The notes beneath the pieces are model-generated. The model was given only the letters and a program-made list of their open reading frames with translations. It did no database searches and had not been told where the DNA came from. Both the position numbers and the translations under genes were made by a program. This document shows positions 16,863 to 24,875 of a DNA stretch of 64,000 bases, in pieces (positions within the stretch are counted from its first letter, which is position 1; every line of letters begins with the position of its first letter). The stretch is from an uncultured Gammaproteobacteria bacterium (GTDB lineage Bacteria > Pseudomonadota > Gammaproteobacteria > UBA6429 > Thiohalophilaceae). The stretch spans positions 1-64,000 of the forward strand of contig CALBTB010000003.1 in NCBI GenBank assembly GCA_937967995.1. The letters run 5' to 3'.

Positions 16863-17833
16863 TTTTCTATCCGGATTCCCTGTTTGAGCTAATCGAGGCC
16901 GTGGGTGTTTCACCCTGTTTAGTGGATTTGAAACAGAAACTGGCCGCGAGATTAAACAAGGACCATCACGGCGACTTCGACAAATGGCAGCAGGCGCTAT
17001 CGCGCCTGCCCGAACTCACACCTCAAAACGTTAGTCTCGATGCGGCAGCGATCCAGATTGGCTCGCCGAACCAGATCAACACGCAACAACGCGAATCGCT
17101 AACTGAACTGTGCCGGCAATTTCATCCCTGGCGCAAGGGACCGTTTGATTTGTTTGGTATTTATATCGATACCGAATGGCGCTCTGACTGGAAATGGGAT
17201 CGGTTGTACAAACACATCACTCCGTTGAATGATCGTGTGGTTCTGGATATTGGTTGTGGAAGTGGCTATCACTGCTGGCGTATGCGTGGCGCTGGTGCGC
17301 GTTTTGTGCTCGGTATCGATCCAACCATGGTGTTTGTCATGCAGTTTTTATTACTGCAACACTTTATTCGGGATGATCAGGTTCAGGTGTTACCGCTAGG
17401 TATTGAAGATCTGAATGTGAATGCCGGGTGTTTTGACACAGTATTTTCCATGGGGCTTTTGTACCATCGGCGTGACCCACGCTCACATCTCGACGAGTTG
17501 CGCAATTTGCTGCGTGATGGTGGTGAACTGGTGCTGGAAACCCTCGTTATTAAAGATAACACGCCGACAGTGCTGGTACCGGATGGGCGTTATGCACAGA
17601 TGCGAAATGTCTGGGCCATTCCCTCGGTTGAAACCCTGCTGCAATGGCTGAATGAAGCCGGCTTCCGTGATGCCCGTTGTGTTGATGTGACGGCGACGAC
17701 CACCGATGAACAACGGGTCACGGACTGGATGCAGTTTCAGTCGCTGGCGGATTTTCTGGATCCACAGGATCGAAGCAGAACCGTTGAAGGTTATCCTGCT
17801 CCGGTGCGGGCGATTGTCATCGCAAATAAATAG
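16847..17833 (+). CDS. cmoB: tRNA U34 carboxymethyltransferase CmoB
   Basis: Transfers a carboxymethyl group from carboxy-SAM to 5-hydroxyuridine 34 in tRNAs. It has 328 residues. Visible features are the family segment FHPWRKGPFDLFGIYIDTEW, then SDWKWDRLYKHI, the methyltransferase motif RVVLDIGCGSGYHCWRMRGA with the GYH specific to this family, and FSMGLLYHRRDPRSHLDEL. The start overlaps cmoA by 16 bases, indicating tight coupling. Confidence 0.98.
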   Translation: MRDQIIFYPDSLFELIEAVGVSPCLVDLKQKLAARLNKDHHGDFDKWQQALSRLPELTPQNVSLDAAAIQIGSPNQINTQQRESLTELCRQFHPWRKGPFDLFGIYIDTEWRSDWKWDRLYKHITPLNDRVVLDIGCGSGYHCWRMRGAGARFVLGIDPTMVFVMQFLLLQHFIRDDQVQVLPLGIEDLNVNAGCFDTVFSMGLLYHRRDPRSHLDELRNLLRDGGELVLETLVIKDNTPTVLVPDGRYAQMRNVWAIPSVETLLQWLNEAGFRDARCVDVTATTTDEQRVTDWMQFQSLADFLDPQDRSRTVEGYPAPVRAIVIANK

Positions 17834-17842
17834 CGTTAACGA

Positions 17843-18130
17843 CTACTCGTGAGCAATCGGTTTATCCGTAAACAGGAACTCACGTAACTCCTTATCGAAA
17901 CGTGGATCATGACGGCGTATCCATTCGAGCGTCATCGCGGCGTGTTCCTTTTCTTCGTCACGGTTGTGTGCCAGGATGGCCTTGAGCTCCTTGTCCTTGC
18001 AGGCATCAACGCGCTGGTTGTACCAGTCGACCGCTTCCAGTTCTTCCATTAGTGATGTGATGGCGCGGTGCATGTCACGGGTTTCATCACTCATTTCTTC
18101 AATTGGCTCGTGATAGCCTTCGTTGGACAT
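17843..18130 (-). CDS. Encapsulated-ferritin-like (EncFtn) protein without a targeting peptide
   Basis: A 95-residue, two-helix ferroxidase-type protein. From memory it closely resembles the encapsulated ferritin of Rhodospirillum rubrum, with the shared blocks EELEAVDWYNQRVDA and ILAHNRDEEKEHAAMTLEW. The residues matching the known iron-binding set are all present, shifted by two positions: Glu30, Glu32, Trp36, Tyr37, Glu60 and His63. In the known systems EncFtn ends in a short peptide that docks it inside an encapsulin shell. Here the protein ends TDKPIAHE and no such tail is seen, nor any encapsulin gene nearby. It probably forms a free annular oligomer that oxidises iron (inference). Confidence 0.88.
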   Translation of the reverse strand: MSNEGYHEPIEEMSDETRDMHRAITSLMEELEAVDWYNQRVDACKDKELKAILAHNRDEEKEHAAMTLEWIRRHDPRFDKELREFLFTDKPIAHE

Positions 18131-18224
18131 GTTCCTTTCTCCTGTAATCTGGTTTTTCTAACAACCCGATTATCGAAAAGATCATGACCGATGTCGAGAT
18201 GAGGACAGACGATATTTATATGTA

Positions 18225-19082
18225 TCAGATATTATTCAGACTAAACGTATCGCAGACGCTTAATTTGCCGGATTTCCAGCCCGCGTTGAACCACCGCATA
18301 CGCTGTTCGGAGCTGCCATGGGTGAAAGACTCCGGCGTGACATAGCCCTGTGCCTGACGTTGCAGGCGATCATCACCGATTGCGCTGGCGGCCGTTAATG
18401 CTTCCTCGATATCACCTTCCTCCAGTAGCTGGCGACTCCGGTGTGCATGGTGGGCCCAGATACCGGCAAAACAATCTGCCTGGAGTTCCTGCCGCACAGA
18501 CAGGGCGTTGGCCATACTGGTACTGGCCGTCTGGCGCAGTTCGTTAACTTTTTGTGAAATACCCAACAGTGTCTGGACATGATGCCCGACTTCATGGGCC
18601 AGCACATAAGCCTGTGCAAAATCACCCGGTGCCCGGTAACGCTGACGCAGGTCACGATAGAAACTCAGGTCGATATACATTTTCCGGTCGGCAGGGCAGT
18701 AAAATGGTCCGACAGCGGCCTGCGCATAACCACAGGCCGAATTGACTGAATCGTTAAACAGCACGAGTTGCGGTTCCTGGTAGCGGCCATTCATTCCACG
18801 AAAAATAGCGTGCCAGGTATCTTCGGTGTCTGCCAGCACGACGGAAATAAAATCGACCAGTTCCTTGTCGGTGGCAGTCTCTGAATATGTACTGACAGCG
18901 GGACGTTGGCCCGATGATGTGCCCTGTAATAAAGCGCTCGGGTCAATGCCAAAATACATTGCCACCAATATAATAACGATGGCACCGATACCGCCGCCAC
19001 GACCCAGCCGAAGCGGCATGGCCGTGCGCTGACCACGCCGATCCTCGACATTCTGACTACTGCGTCTGCCTCGCCAACGCAT
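18225..19082 (-). CDS. ypfJ: Neutral zinc metallopeptidase, YpfJ family
   Basis: A 285-residue membrane-anchored protein of the YpfJ family. A basic cytoplasmic N-terminus (MRWRGRRSSQNVEDRRG) precedes one membrane segment (about 31-47). The outer domain carries the zinc site HEVGHH (residues 163-168) and the family blocks PFYCPADRKMYIDLSF and ELQADCFAGIWAHHA, in which the ELQADCFAG glutamate/aspartate probably completes the site. Proteolytic activity is assumed from the motif and has not been widely shown. Dodecin lies two bases upstream on the same strand and is probably co-transcribed. Confidence 0.93.
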   Translation of the reverse strand: MRWRGRRSSQNVEDRRGQRTAMPLRLGRGGGIGAIVIILVAMYFGIDPSALLQGTSSGQRPAVSTYSETATDKELVDFISVVLADTEDTWHAIFRGMNGRYQEPQLVLFNDSVNSACGYAQAAVGPFYCPADRKMYIDLSFYRDLRQRYRAPGDFAQAYVLAHEVGHHVQTLLGISQKVNELRQTASTSMANALSVRQELQADCFAGIWAHHAHRSRQLLEEGDIEEALTAASAIGDDRLQRQAQGYVTPESFTHGSSEQRMRWFNAGWKSGKLSVCDTFSLNNI

Positions 19083-19084
19083 TG

Positions 19085-19288
19085 TTAGTCGTTGAGTACA
19101 AACGTAATTTTCAGGTTAACCCGGTATTCCTTGATTTTGCCATTATCGACAGTGACAGATTGATCACTGACCCAGGCTGACTTGATGTTGTGCACCGTTT
19201 TGGCAGCACGGGCAATCCCGCTGTTGACGGCGTCTTCAAAGCTCTTGCTGGATGAGGCGATGACTTCGGTTACTTTGGCTACTGACAT
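19085..19288 (-). CDS. Dodecin, flavin-binding storage protein
   Basis: A 67-residue protein that forms a hollow dodecamer binding flavins, thought to buffer free FMN or riboflavin. The sequence MSVAKVTEVIASSSKSFEDA, the flavin-stacking tryptophan Trp39 (IKSAWVSDQS) and the last strand EYRVNLKITFVLND are the normal dodecin pattern. The start ATG at 19288 is preceded by a GGAGG site. It is two bases upstream of the ypfJ gene. Confidence 0.95.
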   Translation of the reverse strand: MSVAKVTEVIASSSKSFEDAVNSGIARAAKTVHNIKSAWVSDQSVTVDNGKIKEYRVNLKITFVLND

Positions 19289-19380
19289 GATGACCTCCTG
19301 TTCCCTGTTTATTCATTGTGACTGTTTTACAGGTACCGGAGCATAACAAGGCTATCAGTAGTCTCGAAATGACTAAAATG

Positions 19381-19404
19381 AAAAAAAATGTCAAATATTT
19401 GACA
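19381..19404 (-). terminator. AT-rich hairpin with T8 tract after the channel gene
   Basis: The 16-base sequence TGTCAAATATTTGACA (19389-19404) is a perfect palindrome. On the minus strand it is followed by eight T residues, 15 bases after the stop of the channel gene, which fits a weak Rho-independent terminator. Its perfect symmetry also makes it a possible operator upstream of dodecin. Confidence 0.55.
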
Positions 19405-19418
19405 GATGTTTAGAATAG

Positions 19419-19907
19419 TTAATGTGCAAGTTGACGCGCTTTTAGTAATTCAACATGTTCAATCAGAGAATCGATTGTTTTTTTCAGCAGGTCCAGTTCC
19501 TCGATAGACAGATCATTCAACTGCTCAAGATTGTACTCGATGGTTTCGATTATTCGCTTATGGGGCCTTAACATTGGGCGCATGAAATAAGTGGTGATGG
19601 TCGCAACAATTGTCCCGAAAAATAACGCAGAACCAATAACTATCCAGATTCCCCCCATTAATTTGGCGAACCCGGAAACGGGAGTATCCGCAATACCCGC
19701 AGTTGAAAATGCCGCCACGCCCCAATACAGGGCATCAGCATAACTGTGAATAGATGCACCATCCAGTTTATATTCCGTCAGGTAGATAGCGGCGGCAAAC
19801 AGCAACCAAAGCACGACTAACAGAATCACCATTTTAATAAATGGTGTGTGAATGATAATGTCCTGGATGAAACGTTTGAATCTGGCATGTGGTGTGATTA
19901 TTAGCAT
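19419..19907 (-). CDS. Two-transmembrane potassium-channel-like protein with an atypical filter
   Basis: A 162-residue protein with the layout of an Ion_trans_2 channel subunit. There is a first membrane helix (about 24-44), a pore-helix region YADALYWGVAAFSTAGIADT (about 56-75) and a second membrane helix (about 82-107). A C-terminal coiled coil (about 117-158, rich in Leu/Ile/Glu) follows, which could hold a tetramer together. The place of the usual TVGYGD filter reads TAGIAD (69-74), so potassium selectivity is uncertain. No RCK domain is attached. The start ATG at 19907 gives a basic N-terminus (HARFKRF). Confidence 0.7.
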   Translation of the reverse strand: MLIITPHARFKRFIQDIIIHTPFIKMVILLVVLWLLFAAAIYLTEYKLDGASIHSYADALYWGVAAFSTAGIADTPVSGFAKLMGGIWIVIGSALFFGTIVATITTYFMRPMLRPHKRIIETIEYNLEQLNDLSIEELDLLKKTIDSLIEHVELLKARQLAH

Positions 19908-19967
19908 CGGTATACCCGTCGAGGTTGAGTATAATAGGAAGCAGGTCTGATTATACCGGAATTTGGT

Positions 19968-20447
19968 GTGCTGGAACTGAAATTACTGACACTGATTATC
20001 GTGGCAAATGGTGCGCCGATTATTGCCAGAAAGTTATTGCCCGATTTGTTTGGATGTCCGCTGGATACGGGCTGGCGCCTGCCCGACAATCAGCCATTAT
20101 TTGGCAGCTCAAAAACAGTGCGCGGTGTTGTGGCTGCGCTACTGATAACGCCTCTTGTCGGCCTGCTTTTTTCGGTTCCGCTTCCGGTCAGCCTGATGAT
20201 GGCCTTTTTCGCTATGACAGGTGACCTCCTGTCCAGTTTCATCAAACGCCGACTTGGTAAAAAAGAAGGCGCCATGATGCTTGGACTGGATCAGATCCCC
20301 GAAGCATTACTACCGCTGCTGGCGGTCAGGTCGATGCTCGATCTGTCACTTGTATCGATAGTAATTATTGTATCGGCATTTTTTGTGCTGGAGCTGCTGT
20401 TATCGCGGATCTTGTATAAACTGAAAATTCGCAAACACCCTCACTAG
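19968..20447 (+). CDS. CarS-like (CDP-archaeol synthase family, DUF46) membrane protein
   Basis: A 159-residue integral membrane protein of the family that includes archaeal CDP-archaeol synthase. Signature residues are visible: LPDNQPLFGSSKTVRGVVAA, and the catalytic block TGDLLSSFIKRRLGKKEGA followed by GLDQIPE. Four or five membrane segments are predicted. Bacterial members are common and are thought to act on CTP and a lipid or sugar alcohol phosphate, but their substrate is unknown. The start is a GTG at 19968. It converges with the small membrane protein at 20444, overlapping it by four bases. Confidence 0.8.
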   Translation: MLELKLLTLIIVANGAPIIARKLLPDLFGCPLDTGWRLPDNQPLFGSSKTVRGVVAALLITPLVGLLFSVPLPVSLMMAFFAMTGDLLSSFIKRRLGKKEGAMMLGLDQIPEALLPLLAVRSMLDLSLVSIVIIVSAFFVLELLLSRILYKLKIRKHPH

Positions 20448-20845
20448 GCTGATTCCTTTATAATGAGCCCTACAATAACGCCAGCAACAATCGACTCGAC
20501 CAGAACTCCAAAAAACCAGCTCCAGGCCAGTATGATGGGAATCGGCATATATGTGTAAGATCCGAATCCCATCGATACACCGCTTGCCAATCCAAACAGT
20601 ACTCCGTATTTTATTCCGGTTGACAGAGACTTGTTGCCTATAAGCAATCCATAGATCAACACGAACAGACCGCTAAACAATAACGTCACGATATACATCA
20701 GCGTCATATTCATTTCTTCAATTGGTCGCCACAGGCTGGCAGTTGCTTCATATGTCGACTGAAGTAAGAGGCCATGAATAACAAAATCCAGAACTGACCA
20801 TGCAATGAAGACGGCAATGATTGCCAGAACTATTCGTTTAGCCAT
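20444..20845 (-). CDS. Four-helix membrane protein of unknown function
   Basis: A 133-residue hydrophobic protein with about four membrane segments (near residues 5-27, 48-70, 78-97 and 103-129) and many glycines in the second half (GVLFGLASGVSMGFGSYTYM). It resembles small DUF1761-like or hypothetical membrane proteins, but I do not recognise a family. The ATG at 20845 is preceded by AAGGAGG. It is 17 bases downstream of the EamA gene, so it is probably the last gene of the rimO-eamA unit. Confidence 0.65.
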   Translation of the reverse strand: MAKRIVLAIIAVFIAWSVLDFVIHGLLLQSTYEATASLWRPIEEMNMTLMYIVTLLFSGLFVLIYGLLIGNKSLSTGIKYGVLFGLASGVSMGFGSYTYMPIPIILAWSWFFGVLVESIVAGVIVGLIIKESA

Positions 20846-20862
20846 TTCTATCCTCCTTAATG

Positions 20863-21723
20863 TTATGTGCTACTTCTGTGTTGTATAAAATAATAACGCC
20901 CCAAAACCACCAATAGTATGCCGCCAAGTATTAACAGGGCCGCCAGTAACAGCCGCAATGTAATCGTCTCAGCCATAAAGATGACACCGCCAATAGCGGC
21001 GATGACAGGAACGGAGAGCTGAACGACGGCCGCCTGTGTTGCGCTTAGACCTCTCAGAGCACTGTACCAGATGGTGTAACCAACACCGGAAGCAACAGCA
21101 CCAGACAGGACAGCCAACAACAAACCTTCGTATGTAAACCGAATTCTGGTCAATGTCAGAATCGTTACAACAGCGACAAAAGGCAGAGTACGCAAAAAAT
21201 TATAGGCTGTGTCGTGTAATGGGGAGGTTGAGCCGCGTCCGTTAAGCGTATAGATGCCCCATGCGATCCCGGCGGTGGTCATTAACACAAAGCCCGTTAA
21301 CGATGGAGCCGTAACGCCCGGCATAACCAGATAGACCAGCCCGGAAAAGGCGATAAAAACTCCCACCCATTCAGAAATGTGCAGACGGTTGCCACGCACA
21401 ATTGAAATGAGCAACATGGAAATTTGTACCGAACCAAATAAAATCAGTGCACCGGTACCCGTATCAAGCGTGATGTAGGCGTAAGAGAAAGTGATGGCAT
21501 ACAAAAACAGCATCAGGCCACCCAGCCAATTGCCTTTTGCCGAGGATGATTTTTTGTTGTGAGTAATCTGCAGAATTAGCAGCAGTACCAGTGCGCCGGA
21601 CAACAGGCGAATAATGGTAAATCCGGCAGCATCAATCGTGTCATTACCCAGTGCCATGCGGCATAACACCGAATTGGCAGCAAAAGCGATCAACGCCAGG
21701 CTGGTCAGGATGATAAATTTCAC
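20863..21723 (-). CDS. EamA/DMT-superfamily transporter
   Basis: A 286-residue membrane protein with ten predicted helices in two EamA repeats. The repeat signature appears in FTIIRLLSGALVLLL and again near GYTIWYSALRGLSATQAAVV, followed by QLSVPVIAAIGGVIFMAETI. Members export or import amino acids and related metabolites; the substrate is unknown. Its start overlaps the rimO stop by four bases (ATGA), so it is co-transcribed with rimO. Confidence 0.92.
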   Translation of the reverse strand: MKFIILTSLALIAFAANSVLCRMALGNDTIDAAGFTIIRLLSGALVLLLILQITHNKKSSSAKGNWLGGLMLFLYAITFSYAYITLDTGTGALILFGSVQISMLLISIVRGNRLHISEWVGVFIAFSGLVYLVMPGVTAPSLTGFVLMTTAGIAWGIYTLNGRGSTSPLHDTAYNFLRTLPFVAVVTILTLTRIRFTYEGLLLAVLSGAVASGVGYTIWYSALRGLSATQAAVVQLSVPVIAAIGGVIFMAETITLRLLLAALLILGGILLVVLGRYYFIQHRSST

Positions 21724-23051
21724 ATCAGTTCGGCATACAGATCATGCTCATCGCTATTAGTTATGGTTACTTCAGTAAATTCGCCGACAGTAATTCCCTG
21801 CGCGTTATTGATAATCACTTCACCATCAATTTCCGGTGCATCGGCATAACTGCGTGCAATGCCGATTTGATTACCGGCCTCATCCTGTTCGATATCGTCG
21901 ACCAGCACCGTTAAGTTTTTACCAATCTTGTTTTTAAGTTTATCGGCACTGATCGCGGCCTGTTTTTCCATGAACAGGGCCTGGCGTTCCAGTTTGACAT
22001 CGTCCGGCACATGCTCAGCGATTTCATTTGACGTTGCTCCCTCTACAGGCGAATAGGTGAAGCAGCCGACCCGATCCAGTTGCGCTTCGTCGAGGAAATC
22101 CATCAGGATTTGAAAATCCTCATCGGTTTCACCGGGAAAGCCGACGATGAACGTTGAACGTAAACAGATGTCCGGGCAGATCTCGCGCCATGTTCGAATA
22201 CGTTGTAATACATTTTCTGCATTGGCCGGACGTTTCATGGCTTTCAGTATTTTTTTACTGGCGTGTTGAAACGGTATGTCCAGGTAGGGCAGCAGCTTGC
22301 CTTCGGCCATCAGTGGAATGATTTCGTCGACGTGCGGATAGGGATAAACGTAATGCAGGCGTGTCCAGATATCGAATTCGCCCAGCGCCTGACACAGGTC
22401 GGTCATACGGGTGCGAATCGGCCGACCGTGCCAGAAACCGGTCCGGTATTTGATGTCGACCCCATAGGCACTGGTGTCCTGCGAGATCACCAGTAATTCT
22501 TTCACGCCGGCATTGACCAGGTTTTCCGCTTCCTGCATGACTTCGCCAATTGGCCGGCTCACCAGATCACCACGCAGGCTCGGGATAATACAAAAGGTAC
22601 AACGATGATTGCAGCCTTCGGAAATTTTCAGGTAGGCATAATGTTTCGGTGTCAGTTTTATGCCGGTGTTCGGTACCAGATCCACAAACGGATCGTGCGG
22701 TTTTGGCAGGTTATGATGCACAGCCTCCATGACTTCCTGCGCAGCATGGGGTCCGGTTACGGCCAGTACTTCCGGATAAGTCTGTTTAACGATATCCCCT
22801 TTCGCACCGAGACAGCCGGTCACGATCACCTTGCCGTTTTCATTCAGCGCTTCGCCGATCGATGTCAACGATTCGTCGATGGCGTCATCGATAAATCCAC
22901 AGGTGTTAATGACCACCAGGTCTGCCTGATCGTATTGATTAACCAGGTCATAGCCTTCGGCGCGTAACTGGGTAATGATGTGTTCAGAGTCGACCAGTGC
23001 CTTGGGACAGCCGAGGCTGACAAATCCGACTTTGGGGGTGTTTTTAGCCAT
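21720..23051 (-). CDS. rimO: Ribosomal protein S12 methylthiotransferase RimO
   Basis: Radical SAM enzyme that adds a methylthio group to Asp88 of ribosomal protein S12. It has 443 residues and three domains. These are the N-terminal UPF0004 iron-sulfur domain (VGFVSLGCPKALVDSEHIIT, with cysteines in TCGFID and TGCLG), the radical SAM core with CNHRCTFCIIPSLRGD, and a C-terminal TRAM domain ending NSDEHDLYAELM. The ATG lies six bases after the stop of cca on the same strand. Confidence 0.98.
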   Translation of the reverse strand: MAKNTPKVGFVSLGCPKALVDSEHIITQLRAEGYDLVNQYDQADLVVINTCGFIDDAIDESLTSIGEALNENGKVIVTGCLGAKGDIVKQTYPEVLAVTGPHAAQEVMEAVHHNLPKPHDPFVDLVPNTGIKLTPKHYAYLKISEGCNHRCTFCIIPSLRGDLVSRPIGEVMQEAENLVNAGVKELLVISQDTSAYGVDIKYRTGFWHGRPIRTRMTDLCQALGEFDIWTRLHYVYPYPHVDEIIPLMAEGKLLPYLDIPFQHASKKILKAMKRPANAENVLQRIRTWREICPDICLRSTFIVGFPGETDEDFQILMDFLDEAQLDRVGCFTYSPVEGATSNEIAEHVPDDVKLERQALFMEKQAAISADKLKNKIGKNLTVLVDDIEQDEAGNQIGIARSYADAPEIDGEVIINNAQGITVGEFTEVTITNSDEHDLYAELM

Positions 23052-23057
23052 GCCGGA

Positions 23058-24281
23058 TTATATCTGATCCAGCACCTCTTTGATGGCCTGAATGCGGCGT
23101 TGCTGTAATTCCTCACGAATGGCGTCACCCTTGAGGCCCTGCATAATCACGCTTTGTACATCGGCTTCATCGGCGGCTTCGTAGGCGCGACGCAGGATAT
23201 CAACCTGCGGCATGTCACGATCCTCGTAACCGGGCCGACCACGGGCATCGGCCTCACTGGCCAGCAGGAACATGTCGACCCGCTCCGGGCGACGGAACCC
23301 GTCCAGTGCCTGGAACAGTTTCAGCATGGTATTTGGACGCAACTCGGCGGCGCGATGAAAATGCAGATGATAGCGGCATACCAGTTCGCCCAGTTCACGA
23401 TACTCGCGTGGCACGCGTAATCGTTCGCACAATTCACGCACCAGCGGCACGCCGCGTTCTTCATGGGCAACATGCTTTGGCCATTCTTCCTTTGGTGTGG
23501 TGCCCTTGCCAAGATCATGCACCAGTGCAGCAAATCGCACGCGAACGTCATCGGACAGGCGCACCGCCTGTTGCAATACCATCAGGGTGTGAATACCAGT
23601 GTCGATTTCCGGATGATGTTCTTCGGGTTGCGGCACACCGAACAGGCGATCGATTTCCGGAAACACTTTCGCCAGTGCGCCGCATTCGCGTAATACTTCA
23701 AAATAACGAGACGGTGTTTGCTCTTCCAGTGCACGATGGGTTTCCTGCCAGACCCGTTCCGGCACCAGTGCATCCACTTCGCCACTGTCGACCATCTCAC
23801 GCATCAGTTGCATTGTTTCATCGGCGATCGTAAAACCGAGATCAGCAAAGCGTGCGGCAAAGCGCGCAATGCGTAATATTCGTACCGGGTCTTCAACGAA
23901 AGCGGGTGATACATGCCGCAACAGACGTTGTTGCAGGTCCTGCTGGCCGTTAAACGGATCAATGATCTCACCGTCTTCGGTCTGTGCCATGGCATTGATG
24001 GTCAGGTCACGGCGTTGCAGATCCTGTTCCAGTGTCACATCAGCGTCGGCATGAAATTCAAAACCGGCGTATCCGGGTGCGGTGCTGCGTTCGGTACGCG
24101 CCAGCGCATATTCTTCCTTTGTGTCCGGATGTAAGAACACCGGAAAGTCCTTGCCCACCGCGGTATAACCGAGCTTGATCATGTCATCCGGTGTGGCACC
24201 CACGACCACCCAGTCACGGTCCTTGACCGGCAGGTCAAGCAGTGCGTCACGCACGCATCCACCAACGAGATAAGTTTCCAT
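23058..24281 (-). CDS. cca: Multifunctional CCA-adding tRNA nucleotidyltransferase
   Basis: Adds or repairs the 3' CCA of tRNAs. It has 407 residues, matching the gammaproteobacterial long form with an HD domain. The nucleotidyltransferase head has YLVGGCVRDALLDLPVKDRD with the catalytic aspartates of DRD, then RRDLTINAMAQ and the RILRIARFAARF neck. The HD phosphohydrolase domain shows RFAALVHDLGKGTTP at about residue 245. The C-terminal tail ends with a helix. It precedes rimO by six bases and follows the YdjM-like gene on the same strand. Confidence 0.97.
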   Translation of the reverse strand: METYLVGGCVRDALLDLPVKDRDWVVVGATPDDMIKLGYTAVGKDFPVFLHPDTKEEYALARTERSTAPGYAGFEFHADADVTLEQDLQRRDLTINAMAQTEDGEIIDPFNGQQDLQQRLLRHVSPAFVEDPVRILRIARFAARFADLGFTIADETMQLMREMVDSGEVDALVPERVWQETHRALEEQTPSRYFEVLRECGALAKVFPEIDRLFGVPQPEEHHPEIDTGIHTLMVLQQAVRLSDDVRVRFAALVHDLGKGTTPKEEWPKHVAHEERGVPLVRELCERLRVPREYRELGELVCRYHLHFHRAAELRPNTMLKLFQALDGFRRPERVDMFLLASEADARGRPGYEDRDMPQVDILRRAYEAADEADVQSVIMQGLKGDAIREELQQRRIQAIKEVLDQI

Positions 24282-24299
24282 CGCGGTATTCTAGAATAA

Positions 24300-24875
24300 C
24301 TAATCCCGCTCGGCACGTTTAAAAGCAAATTGTTTCGACCACAGATGTTGCAGTAGTGCAAGGACTCGTGATTGCAACGCCTTGTCGCGCCATATTATCC
24401 ACAACGATGACGCGATCAGGCTGAATTCAAAGATGATGGTCCAGTGCAACAGGTAATTCAGCACCCACCAGTCATAGCGAGTCGGTACCAGCCAATATCG
24501 CCACATACCTATATATTGGGTCTCAAATGGATACAGCCATTTTATACCGCTGGTGATGCTGTCCAGTACCATGTGTGACATCAGTGCCAGAAACATCACG
24601 TTTAACGTCACCTGTAACGCCTGTGATCCCCAACGGTGCACTGGCCAGTACAGCAGCGCATAAATGGCGATCCAGTATATTGGTATGTGTGTCCAGTAAC
24701 TGTGATGGCCGTGCTGTCGGTCATCAATAAAATGGTGATAGAACAGGTCCAGGTCCGGACTGATGCTGGCAAAAAGGCCGGCCAGCAAGGCCGGCAGGTA
24801 CCAGGGCTGGTTGCGATGTTTGCGCAGTACCAGCCACGATACCAGGAAACCGCCGGGCATATGACCGAGTATCAT
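24300..24875 (-). CDS. YdjM-family membrane-bound metal-dependent hydrolase (DUF457)
   Basis: A 191-residue membrane protein of the YdjM/LexA-regulated hydrolase-like family. The N-terminal PDLDLFYHHFIDDRQHGHHS region and the HIPIYW segment supply the conserved Asp and His residues. The HMVLDSITSGIKWLYPFET block is the second signature of the family. It contains about five membrane segments. Enzymatic activity is presumed, not shown. Its ATG overlaps the creD stop (ATGA). Confidence 0.85.
   Translation of the reverse strand: MILGHMPGGFLVSWLVLRKHRNQPWYLPALLAGLFASISPDLDLFYHHFIDDRQHGHHSYWTHIPIYWIAIYALLYWPVHRWGSQALQVTLNVMFLALMSHMVLDSITSGIKWLYPFETQYIGMWRYWLVPTRYDWWVLNYLLHWTIIFEFSLIASSLWIIWRDKALQSRVLALLQHLWSKQFAFKRAERD

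Noticed and set aside
19968..20447. Transfer of the CarS-like gene from an archaeon
   Set aside because: Bacterial members of this family are widespread and the base composition looks like that of the neighbours.
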